Shown here: in pieces, positions 17,562-24,089 of the stretch
How the letters are laid out: every line of letters begins with the position of its first letter
Position numbering within the stretch: the stretch's first letter is position 1
NCBI RefSeq assembly: GCF_002975275.1
Contig: NZ_PCOQ01000003.1
Span: 186,001 to 250,000 of the forward strand
Reading direction: 5' to 3'
Length of the DNA: 64,000 nucleotides
Origin: Achromobacter sp. MYb9
GTDB taxonomy: Bacteria > Pseudomonadota > Gammaproteobacteria > Burkholderiales > Burkholderiaceae_B
Notes under the pieces: model-generated
Databases searched by the model: none
What the model saw: only the letters and a program-made list of their open reading frames with translations
Told to the model about the DNA's origin: nothing
Made by a program: the position numbers and the translations under genes

Positions 17562-19064
17562 ATGTCTAACCCATCCGCCCACCGCGCCGCCGAACCCTTT
17601 TTCCCGCTGCCCGACGGAAGCTTGTTCTGCAAAGTGATACCCGGCTTTCTCTCCCCGGAAGAGTGCGACCGCCTGATCGCGGAAAGCGAGGCTCGGGGCT
17701 ACGCAGGAGCCGATAGCGATTACCCGCCGTCCTACCGGAACAACGATCGCCAAGTGCTCGATTCCCCGGATCTGGCCTCTGGAATGTTCGCGCGGTTGCA
17801 GGGGTTGGTGCCCGCGTCCATGCCGCTGGCGGAGACAGAACCCTCGGCCTTGCCGTGGACGCTGGATTCGATCAATGAACGGTTTCGCTTGTGCCGCTAT
17901 CGTCCCGGGCAGGTGTTTCACATGCATCAGGATGGGGTGCATCATCGCAGCCGCAGCCTGCAATCGTGCCTGACCTTTCTGGTCTATCTCAGCGATGGCG
18001 CATCATGCGAGGGAGGCGACACCCAGTTCTATGAAGCCGCGCACGCCGGCGACGGCGAACCGATCGCCACCGTGACGCCACAGGCGGGCAGTTTGATCGT
18101 TTTCGATCACCGCCTTTGGCATGCCGGCGCGCGCGTGACGGCCGGGACGAAATACATCTTGCGCAGCGACGTGGTTTATCGCGCACCGGAAGGGGCGTGC
18201 CACACCGCAGCGGCGACCTTTGAATCGGGACACCAGGGGTATGTGTGGACGCTGGAACCACTAAGCCCGGAAATCTTCGCCAGCGGCGGGCGCGATACCT
18301 CGATCCGCGTATGGCATCGGGACGGCACTTTGCTGCGCACCCTGAATGGGCACACGCAGTCCGTGTTGGGGTTGGCGCGCTTGTCCGACCGGTGTCTGGC
18401 GTCGGTTTCTCGCGACCGCGCGTTGCGGATCTGGGACTGGCAATCGGGACGCTGCCTGCATGTTGTGGACTTGGCGCATGCGGCCGCGCTGCTGAGCGTG
18501 GTGGCGCTGGACGACGGCACGGTCGCCACGGCTGGCGCGGACCGGCACATCAACCTGTGGGATGCGAAAGGGGGCGCATGCGGCGCGCTGAAAGGGCATG
18601 ACGGTTGGGTCTGGGCCGTGGACAAGATGCCGGATGGGCGGCTGGCATCGGCGTCCGAAGACGGCGATGTCAGGATCTGGCACCCGGCAACCGGCGCATG
18701 CCTGCACGTATTGCCGGGGCCGGTTGCCCTGCGTTCCTTGGCCGTATCCGACGATGGGCGGCACATCGCGACCGCGGGTATCGACGGAAGTCTCGTGCTG
18801 TGGCAGCGGCATGGCGACACCTGGACAATATTGCGCTCGTTCGCCGCGCACGGCGCCGCTGTGCGCCGAGTGCGGTGGTTGTCCCCCACGCTGCTTGCGT
18901 CCGCAGGCGAAGACAACCAGACACGGCTGTGGGCGATGCCCGGCTGCACACCGCTTCACGCCGAGCGCAGCCGGAACTTCACGACGGACGTCATGGCCAT
19001 GGGCGAGGGTATCCTGAGTTGTTCGTATGACGGCCAGATACGTTGGTTGAACTACGGCGGTTGA
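17562..19064 (+). CDS. 2OG-Fe(II) oxygenase fused to a seven-bladed WD40 propeller
   Basis: A 500-residue two-domain protein with no signal peptide. Residues about 15-207 form a prolyl-4-hydroxylase-like 2-oxoglutarate/Fe(II) oxygenase: iron ligands H122-x-D124 in FHMHQDG and H187 in LWHAG, with K197 or R201 as 2OG anchor in TKYILRSDVVY. Residues about 226-500 carry seven WD40 blades whose closing strands read SIRVW, ALRIWDW, HINLWDA, DVRIWHP, SLVLWQR, TRLWAM and QIRWLN, enough for a closed propeller. The propeller probably presents a protein substrate or partner to the hydroxylase; the substrate is unknown. It is divergent from tetR and has its own palindromic operator. The fusion order oxygenase then WD40 is unusual to me. 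Confidence 0.88.
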   Translation: MSNPSAHRAAEPFFPLPDGSLFCKVIPGFLSPEECDRLIAESEARGYAGADSDYPPSYRNNDRQVLDSPDLASGMFARLQGLVPASMPLAETEPSALPWTLDSINERFRLCRYRPGQVFHMHQDGVHHRSRSLQSCLTFLVYLSDGASCEGGDTQFYEAAHAGDGEPIATVTPQAGSLIVFDHRLWHAGARVTAGTKYILRSDVVYRAPEGACHTAAATFESGHQGYVWTLEPLSPEIFASGGRDTSIRVWHRDGTLLRTLNGHTQSVLGLARLSDRCLASVSRDRALRIWDWQSGRCLHVVDLAHAAALLSVVALDDGTVATAGADRHINLWDAKGGACGALKGHDGWVWAVDKMPDGRLASASEDGDVRIWHPATGACLHVLPGPVALRSLAVSDDGRHIATAGIDGSLVLWQRHGDTWTILRSFAAHGAAVRRVRWLSPTLLASAGEDNQTRLWAMPGCTPLHAERSRNFTTDVMAMGEGILSCSYDGQIRWLNYGG

Positions 19065-19099
19065 ACAACGGCGGGTAGAACAACCAGGCTTGCGCGGAT

Positions 19100-19573
19100 T
19101 TATAACGCCGGCTTCAGGACCATCAGGAAGTACACCGCCACCATGGCCAGGAAGGCGGGGTAGCCCAGGCATTCCCACCACCGCGCAAAGCGCCAGTAGC
19201 GTGCGGGCAACGTGGCCTGACCCGAGGCGTGGGCAGTGGCGGCCATCTTGGACATCTCGTATTGCAGCCACACCACCGGCAGCCAGCACACGCCCGCCAG
19301 CAGATACAAGGCGATCGACAGACTGACCCAGGGCGTGGTCCATTGCCAGCCGGCGGCATGCGCCAGCCAGAGGCCCGACAGGGGCTGGAACACGACGGCA
19401 GGCGTGGTGAACCACAGATCGGCCCGGACCACCAGTTTCGACACGGCGGCGATCGCCGGGATGGAACCCGTCCGGTTGGTAAAGAAGAGGTAGAAGGCCG
19501 TGCCGAAGCCGGTGCCCACCAGCAGCACCGACGACAGAATATGCAGGGTCTTGACCGTCAGATATACGTTCAT
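19100..19573 (-). CDS. DUF2269-family integral membrane protein
   Basis: A 157-residue protein with four hydrophobic helices. The opening NVYLTVKTLHILSSVLLVGTGFGTAFYLFF and the block ADLWFTTPAVVFQPLSGLWL are characteristic of the DUF2269 family. Function is unknown. Its ATG overlaps the stop of the upstream SDR-DoxX gene (ATGA), so the two are translationally coupled and probably work together at the membrane. The operon is preceded by the GbsR-type operator at 20874-20897. Confidence 0.87.
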   Translation of the reverse strand: MNVYLTVKTLHILSSVLLVGTGFGTAFYLFFTNRTGSIPAIAAVSKLVVRADLWFTTPAVVFQPLSGLWLAHAAGWQWTTPWVSLSIALYLLAGVCWLPVVWLQYEMSKMAATAHASGQATLPARYWRFARWWECLGYPAFLAMVAVYFLMVLKPAL

Positions 19574-20826
19574 GGCTTGGGTTCCTCGGTAAGCAGAATC
19601 AGTAATAGCGCGATGACGGCGGCGTTTTTCAGGACCGGGCCGAACGGGTGCCACAGGTACTCGGGCAAGGCCACGGCAATCACGGCCGTGTAGCCCGACA
19701 CCAGCCACAACTGCGCGGCCCACAGGCGCCGGCCGGGCTTGCACAGCGTGGCGACACCCAGCGCGAAATCCAGCCCCGCGGCCAGGTACAGCGCCGCAAG
19801 TGCGGCGGCGCCTTGCACGCCAACCGGTTCAAGCAACGCCAGGCTGCCGGCCATGGGATAGAGGAAGGCGCTGCAAAGGGCCGTCCATAGCCAGATCAAC
19901 GCCAACGCGCCGCGAAGCAGGCCCGGGCGCCACGCCGCCAGCGCCTGATGGCGCAGGGCCAGCGCATCGGCGGGTTCGATGAAGGATTCGATGCCGGCGG
20001 GCGGACGCCCCAGCGCCCGGGTCGTCGTCGCGCTGGCGTCCGTATTGCCGGCGCGCAGCATCCGCCAGGTGTCGCGCGTCAACAAGGACCCAGGCAATCG
20101 GTTCAGCAGCACCGCGCCGGCCGATACCAGCCATGCCGGCACGCAAATTTGCCGCGCCGGTGCAAAGCCCATGGCGCGCCGGTAGGTGGCCAGCATCTGA
20201 CGAAACTCGACCTCGGTGCCGCCGACCAGGTTCAGCACGGAAGGGCCGACATCATCAGCGCGCAGCGACCGCGCGACGATTTCGGCCAGCTCGTCCACGA
20301 GGATCGGACGCAGTAACGGGTGGCCGCCGCCCGGCAGCGGATGTATCGGTAATGTGGCCAGCGCGCGGAAGAACCGCGCCGACGCGCCTTGCTCGCCATA
20401 GACCAACGCCGGGCGCAAGATATGGTGCGGCACAGGCAACGACCGCAGGTGATCGTCGGCCGCGCGTTTGCTTTGGAAATAGGGCGTCTCGCCGTGCGCG
20501 GCGCCCAATGCCGACAGTTGCACGATGCGCCGGACACCGGCAATGCGGGCGGCCTGGAATAAGGCGATTGGCGCCGCCCGGTGGACCCGGTCGAAGGTGG
20601 CGCCCGCGTTCTCGATCAAGATGCCGACGGCGTTGACCACCACATGGATGCCGCGCAGCCGGTCTGTCCAGGCAGCCGGGTGCGTGTCCTTCATGTAGTC
20701 AATGGCGATTTCGTCCGGCCGGGCGGCTACCCGCACGCCTTTCAGCACCCGGTGGCCGTCGCGCGCCAAGGCGTCGCAAAGCGCCCGGCCGACAAATCCG
20801 TTCGCGCCGCAGACCAGGATGTTCAT
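19570..20826 (-). CDS. NAD(P)-binding SDR fused to a C-terminal DoxX-like membrane domain
   Basis: A 418-residue fusion. Residues 1 to about 215 are an atypical (NmrA/extended SDR-like) Rossmann domain with nucleotide motif GANGFVG and a YFQSKRAADDHLRS segment holding the Y-x3-K pair in modified form. Residues about 290-410 have four hydrophobic helices (ALIWLWTALCSAFLYPMAGSLAL and following) resembling DoxX-like domains. The pair reads as a membrane-anchored redox or quinone-linked enzyme. The next gene, a DUF2269 membrane protein, starts inside its stop codon. A GbsR-type operator lies 48 bases upstream of the ATG. Confidence 0.87.
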   Translation of the reverse strand: MNILVCGANGFVGRALCDALARDGHRVLKGVRVAARPDEIAIDYMKDTHPAAWTDRLRGIHVVVNAVGILIENAGATFDRVHRAAPIALFQAARIAGVRRIVQLSALGAAHGETPYFQSKRAADDHLRSLPVPHHILRPALVYGEQGASARFFRALATLPIHPLPGGGHPLLRPILVDELAEIVARSLRADDVGPSVLNLVGGTEVEFRQMLATYRRAMGFAPARQICVPAWLVSAGAVLLNRLPGSLLTRDTWRMLRAGNTDASATTTRALGRPPAGIESFIEPADALALRHQALAAWRPGLLRGALALIWLWTALCSAFLYPMAGSLALLEPVGVQGAAALAALYLAAGLDFALGVATLCKPGRRLWAAQLWLVSGYTAVIAVALPEYLWHPFGPVLKNAAVIALLLILLTEEPKP

Positions 20827-20873
20827 GCCGCCGCCTTGATGGGTAAGTCGTTCATGCTTTTCTCTTATTTCTG

Positions 20874-20897
20874 CTATTTCTGTATAGACAGAAATAG
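20874..20897. promoter_or_regulatory. GbsR/MarR operator candidate of the SDR operon
   Basis: CTATTTCTGT and ACAGAAATAG are exact complements around ATAG. The core ATTTCTGT-N4-ACAGAAAT is identical to the centre of the palindrome upstream of the GbsR gene. A further half-site TTATTTCTG abuts it at 20865-20873. It lies between the gbsR terminator and the start of the SDR-DoxX gene. Confidence 0.65.
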
Positions 20898-20903
20898 GTG
20901 CTG

Positions 20904-20930
20904 AAAAAAAAGCGGGATTTTTGGTCCCGC
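20904..20930 (-). terminator. Rho-independent terminator of the GbsR-like gene
   Basis: On the minus strand GCGGGA and TCCCGC form a six-base stem with a seven-base loop followed by eight T residues. It begins nine bases after the stop codon of the GbsR-like gene and separates it from the SDR operon. Confidence 0.8.
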
Positions 20931-20938
20931 CCTGGAGA

Positions 20939-21469
20939 TCAAGCCTTGGTGCGCCGCATGGTCTTGCTGATCTTTGCGCCCATGCCCAGCGTCTTCATCA
21001 ACGTCTCGGGTTTCATGCGCAGCATCTCGTCGGACCAGGTGGTCAGGATTTCCAGGAATTCCAGTGTTTCCCGCACGCGCTGTTCGGTGGCGCGGCTTTC
21101 GTTTTCGATTTCCGGGCTGGCCAGGCTGTCGCGCAGCATGGTCAGCGTGGGATCGATTTCGCGTTGCCGGCGGCCTTCGACGATCAGCTTGAACAGCTCC
21201 CAGATATCTGTGGACGTTTCAAAGTGGTCACGCCGGTCTTCCATGACGTGGACGACCCGGGCCAGGCGCCAAGCCTGCAATTCCTTGAGACTGTTGCTGA
21301 CGTTCGAGCGCGCAACGCCAAGCGTGTCGGCGATTTCCTCGGCGGGCACGGGACGGCCCAGCAGGTAGAGCAGGGCGTGGATCTGGGCGACGGTGCGGTT
21401 CACGCCCCAGCGCGAGCCCATCTCGCCCCAATGTAGGATGAATCGTTCGGCGATCGGAGTCAGTTTCAT
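20939..21469 (-). CDS. GbsR/MarR-family transcriptional regulator
   Basis: A 176-residue winged-helix regulator of the GbsR branch. ERFILHWGEMGSRWGVNRTVAQIHALLYL and AEEIADTLGVARSNVSNSLKELQAWRLARVVHVMEDRRDHFET match the family's opening and HTH; the C-terminal helices carry the coiled REIDPTLTMLRDSLASPEIENESRATEQRV. GbsR-type proteins are small-molecule-responsive repressors. A 38-base perfect palindrome begins 17 bases upstream of ATG 21469, and the same core recurs before the SDR-DoxX/DUF2269 operon, defining a likely two-promoter local regulon. A clean terminator follows the gene. Confidence 0.9.
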   Translation of the reverse strand: MKLTPIAERFILHWGEMGSRWGVNRTVAQIHALLYLLGRPVPAEEIADTLGVARSNVSNSLKELQAWRLARVVHVMEDRRDHFETSTDIWELFKLIVEGRRQREIDPTLTMLRDSLASPEIENESRATEQRVRETLEFLEILTTWSDEMLRMKPETLMKTLGMGAKISKTMRRTKA

Positions 21470-21485
21470 GGGGCCACTGTAGGAG

Positions 21486-21523
21486 GTTTCTGTTATTTCT
21501 GTCAAGACAGAAATAACAGAAAC
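21486..21523. promoter_or_regulatory. 38-bp perfect palindrome upstream of the GbsR-like gene
   Basis: The 18-base arm GTTTCTGTTATTTCTGTC is followed, after AA, by its exact reverse complement. It holds the core ATTTCTGT-N4-ACAGAAAT shared with 20874-20897 plus an outer TTTCTG pair, so two dimers could bind. The position just ahead of the start codon indicates autoregulation. Confidence 0.7.
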
Positions 21524-21609
21524 CAAAGGGCTTCTAAGCCTGCGGGGCGAAACCCGCCTGGTCAGCCGTTTGACGCGATGCGCTTGCGTTCAGCAAGCCT
21601 GTGGCGCGG

Positions 21610-21861
21610 GGCTTGCCGAGTTGATCGACGAGACGCCGGGCGCCCAGGCCGTGACCGGGCCGGTCGGCGCTGTCGGTGCTGTCGCACGTCATGGAGGGAT
21701 TGCCCCGCCGGCAGTGCGCCGTGCTCATCGCCCTGCGGGTGGAAGGGCGCAGCCGCGCCGATGCCGCAGAATGGCTGGGCATGTCGTTGCGGTCGGTAGA
21801 CACCGCCCTGCGCCAGGCGCTACGGCATTGCGAGAAGGCCGCTCAGGGCGTGGTGACCTGA
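21610..21861 (+). pseudogene. Remnant of an ECF (FecI-type) sigma factor, region 4
   Basis: In one frame (21655-21861) the sequence encodes SALSVLSHVMEGLPRRQ, then CAVLIALRVEGRSRADAAEWLGMSLRSVDTALRQALRHC, a clear sigma-70 region 4 with its helix-turn-helix. Just upstream, the matching acidic segment GLAELIDETPGAQAVTG sits in another frame, and stop codons interrupt the region-4 frame at 21622 and 21649. Region 2 and any start with a ribosome site are missing. I read this as a frameshifted, 5'-truncated gene. A short expressed 61-residue protein from GTG 21676 cannot be excluded. It ends inside the stop region of the convergent glycine-zipper gene. Confidence 0.6.
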
Positions 21862-22292
21862 TACCCGCGCTGCTGCATGCAACTGCTATAGGCGGAGGAG
21901 ACGGCCGCATTGGTCTGCGCCGTCTCGCGGCGATCCTGACGCTGCCGGGAGCCGCCCACCACCATCCCGGCGACCGCCGCATCTTTCGCCTGGTTCTGCC
22001 GGTACTCTTGTTTGACATCATCGTTTACGCGGTCAGAGACCTCTTCGTGTTGACGGCCGCGTGCGCCGGCGACGGCCGCGCCCGCCACTGCGCCAGTCGC
22101 GGCGCCGCGGGCGCGCCCGCCGGACGGCGAGCTATCCGTGCTTGGCGTGCCCGCTTGGGCCTGGCATGCGCTGATGTCTTGTTGGGTGGTTTCGGCAGTC
22201 TGCCCTTTTAGCGGCGTGACCGTCTGTGCGGCGGCGCCAAGGCAGAACAGGGAAAGGACCGGGGCGGCGCAGATAAAGATGGATTTTTTCAT
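21843..22292 (-). CDS. Secreted glycine-zipper protein
   Basis: A 149-residue envelope protein. Residues 1-22 are a signal peptide (MKKSIFICAAPVLSLFCLGAAAQ). Two glycine-zipper stretches, GAATGAVAGAAVAGARG and DAAVAGMVVGGSRQ, suggest membrane-inserting helices, and four cysteines may form disulfides. ATG 22292 follows GGAG; an in-frame ATG at 22304 is less well placed. Its 3' end overlaps that of the sigma remnant by 19 bases. Role unknown; similar proteins are small periplasmic or outer-membrane-associated factors. Confidence 0.82.
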   Translation of the reverse strand: MKKSIFICAAPVLSLFCLGAAAQTVTPLKGQTAETTQQDISACQAQAGTPSTDSSPSGGRARGAATGAVAGAAVAGARGRQHEEVSDRVNDDVKQEYRQNQAKDAAVAGMVVGGSRQRQDRRETAQTNAAVSSAYSSCMQQRGYQVTTP

Positions 22293-22390
22293 CGAAAACT
22301 CCATTCGCGGTCAGGGGCCCGCTACGTTGCAGTCTAGCTTGGCGTGTCGCGCCCATGGGCGAATGCGGCGTACCTCAAATGGGGTATGGC

Positions 22391-22747
22391 CTATCTGCCC
22401 GATGTCCGGGGCGGCAAGGCCGGCGGCAGTCCTGCCGAGAAGCGATAGGGCTGCAGCGGCAGCAGGCCTTGGATCGTGCCCAGGTCGTTGGCGGCCTCGG
22501 CGCGCACCTGTTGCGCGGTCTGCTCGTTGCGCAAGGCTTGATTGGCCGCCAGCGATCGCGCGTCCAGCCTGGCCAGTTGATCGTGGAATGCCTGGATGGC
22601 GTGCTGCAGGCAATGGGCGAACGGCGGCGCCTGCGGGCGCGCAGCACGATCGGCTTGGGCCTGGGCGCGCAAGCGCTCGGCCCGGTAGCCGTCCACGACG
22701 TTGTCGATCCGGGCAGCGCCAATCGGTTCGATGGCGCGCAAACTCAT
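22391..22747 (-). CDS. Hypothetical protein coupled to a membrane protein
   Basis: A 118-residue cytosolic protein rich in alanine, glutamine and arginine, largely helical (AERLRAQAQADRAARPQAPPFAHCLQHAIQAFHDQLARLDARSLAANQALRNEQ). I do not recognise the family. Its ATG overlaps the stop of the preceding gene (ATGA), so it is translated with the membrane protein at 22744-23238. The shared promoter carries the ACCAACTAGTTGGT palindrome. Confidence 0.7.
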   Translation of the reverse strand: MSLRAIEPIGAARIDNVVDGYRAERLRAQAQADRAARPQAPPFAHCLQHAIQAFHDQLARLDARSLAANQALRNEQTAQQVRAEAANDLGTIQGLLPLQPYRFSAGLPPALPPRTSGR

Positions 22748-23238
22748 CGTGACGCCTTGCGTGCGCGGATCCAGAGCTGCTGCGTCACGGCGCCGATCAC
22801 GAAAATTCCGACCCACGCCGCCAGCGCGCCGCGCACCAAGGGGGATTGCGGCCCGTCCGCCAGCGGATGGGAGACAGGCAGCCGCGTCAGCGTTTCCGCT
22901 ATCCCGGGGACCCACATCAGGAAAAAGCTGAACGAGAACCCCAACTGGGCCAGATGCGGTTTCGCCCGGGACAGCCAGGGCATCCGCGACACGAGCAGCG
23001 CGCCCGATACCGAGAGCAACGCCAGAATGCCGAGCGCATGCCCGGCATTGAACCCGCCCGAGCTGGACAGCCCGAACGAGGTCAGCACGGCCAGCAGCAG
23101 TCCGCCCAGATAGATCTTGCCGGTTCGCGTGCTGCTGTCGATCCCGCGATACCGCGCGAAGCTGTACAGGCCCACGGTGGCGGGCACGAGGCTGATGAGG
23201 GTGTGCGCGGCCCCCAAAGCGGAAATAGGATGTGGCAT
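22744..23238 (-). CDS. Five-helix membrane protein of unknown function
   Basis: A 164-residue inner-membrane protein with about five hydrophobic segments (TLISLVPATVGLYSFARYRG, IYLGGLLLAVLTSFGL, HALGILALLSVSGALLV, LAQLGFSFSFFLMWVPGI and GALAAWVGIFVIGAVTQQLWI). I cannot place it in a named family with confidence. ATG 23238 has AAGGAG seven bases upstream. It is the first gene of a coupled pair, 98 bases after the TetR gene, with a TetR-type palindrome 31 bases before its start. Confidence 0.78.
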   Translation of the reverse strand: MPHPISALGAAHTLISLVPATVGLYSFARYRGIDSSTRTGKIYLGGLLLAVLTSFGLSSSGGFNAGHALGILALLSVSGALLVSRMPWLSRAKPHLAQLGFSFSFFLMWVPGIAETLTRLPVSHPLADGPQSPLVRGALAAWVGIFVIGAVTQQLWIRARKASR

Positions 23239-23268
23239 GGCGGATGCTCCTTGGAATCCATTAAAACA

Positions 23269-23282
23269 ACCAACTAGTTGGT
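23269..23282. promoter_or_regulatory. TetR operator candidate before the membrane operon
   Basis: ACCAACTAGTTGGT is a perfect 14-base palindrome, 31 bases upstream of the membrane-protein ATG and downstream of the tetR terminator. Twelve of its 14 bases recur upstream of tetR at 24011-24024, followed by CG in both. Confidence 0.6.
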
Positions 23283-23293
23283 CGATAGTTAAG

Positions 23294-23323
23294 TAAAATA
23301 AAAGGCGCACCGGTGGGGTGCGC
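23294..23323 (-). terminator. Rho-independent terminator of the TetR gene
   Basis: On the minus strand GCGCACC and GGTGCGC pair around a five-base loop and are followed by TTTTATTTTA. It starts 13 bases after the tetR stop. Confidence 0.75.
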
Positions 23324-23335
23324 TTCACGCTGTGA

Positions 23336-23923
23336 TTAATCCGATACGGTCAACTGGCGAATGGCTGCGCGCGTAATCGACGCGAATACCTCGGGGTCGC
23401 CCAACGCGCGCGCGGTCAGCATCGCGCCATGCACGGTCGACATGAAGGCCTGCGCTTCAACGTGGATGCCGTCGCGCAGTTGAAACTGCCCCGTGGACAC
23501 GCCGCGTTCAAGCACCGATCCGATCCAGGCGGCCAATTCGCCAAAATACGCCCTCACTTCGTCCGCGATCGCTTGGGGAAGCATGGGCGATTCGGCGGCC
23601 AGCATCGCGCAGATGCACATGGGCATCGAGCCGTCGCGCAGGCACTTGGCCCAGTAATCCGTGTAGGCAGTCAAGCGCCCTAAGGGGTCCGGGACGTGCT
23701 GATCCAGCGCCGCCAGCCCGTTGCGGGCCTGTTCGCGATGATGGACGACCACGGTAAGGACCAGATCCGCTTTGGCCGGGAAATGATGGTGAATGCTGGG
23801 CTTGCCGATATGGACCCGTTCGGACACATCGGCGTAGCTGAATCCGTGATAGCCCCCGGCGGCGAGCAGCAGTCGGGTTTGCTCGACGATCTCGACCGCT
23901 CTCGGGGAAAGCTCCAAACTCAT
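23336..23923 (-). CDS. TetR-family transcriptional repressor
   Basis: A 195-residue TetR protein with the N-terminal HTH at about residues 8-55 (VEIVEQTRLLLAAGGYHGFSYADVSERVHIGKPSIHHHFPAKADLV) and a ligand domain containing CICAMLAAE, common in the AcrR/YxaF-like group. It has its own terminator, and an ACTAGTTGGT element occurs both about 88 bases upstream of its start and in front of the following membrane operon. That layout predicts autoregulation and repression of the two downstream genes. Confidence 0.9.
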   Translation of the reverse strand: MSLELSPRAVEIVEQTRLLLAAGGYHGFSYADVSERVHIGKPSIHHHFPAKADLVLTVVVHHREQARNGLAALDQHVPDPLGRLTAYTDYWAKCLRDGSMPMCICAMLAAESPMLPQAIADEVRAYFGELAAWIGSVLERGVSTGQFQLRDGIHVEAQAFMSTVHGAMLTARALGDPEVFASITRAAIRQLTVSD

Positions 23924-24010
23924 TGCGAATCCATTCTGGGTGACGAAAAAAGCCTGCCGGCTGCCGCGGCGCGTGGCGTAAGTGCCGCCATTGCGCGGGC
24001 ATGGCAGCCA

Positions 24011-24024
24011 ATCTACTAGTTGGT
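24011..24024. promoter_or_regulatory. TetR operator candidate upstream of tetR
   Basis: ATCTACTAGTTGGT matches the palindrome at 23269-23282 at 12 of 14 positions. It is in the 166-base spacer between the metallophosphatase stop and the tetR start (minus strand). Confidence 0.5.
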
Positions 24025-24035
24025 CGGTTGGAAGT

Positions 24036-24056
24036 CAAGGCCACCCCGAGGCCTTG
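24036..24056. terminator. Hairpin after the metallophosphatase gene
   Basis: CAAGGCC and GGCCTTG pair around ACCCCGA. It lies 34 bases past the stop of the minus-strand phosphatase gene. There is no T tract, so it is a weak terminator candidate. Confidence 0.35.
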
Positions 24057-24089
24057 GCAGCGGCGCCAGGCGGTGCCGCCGGTCGCCGA

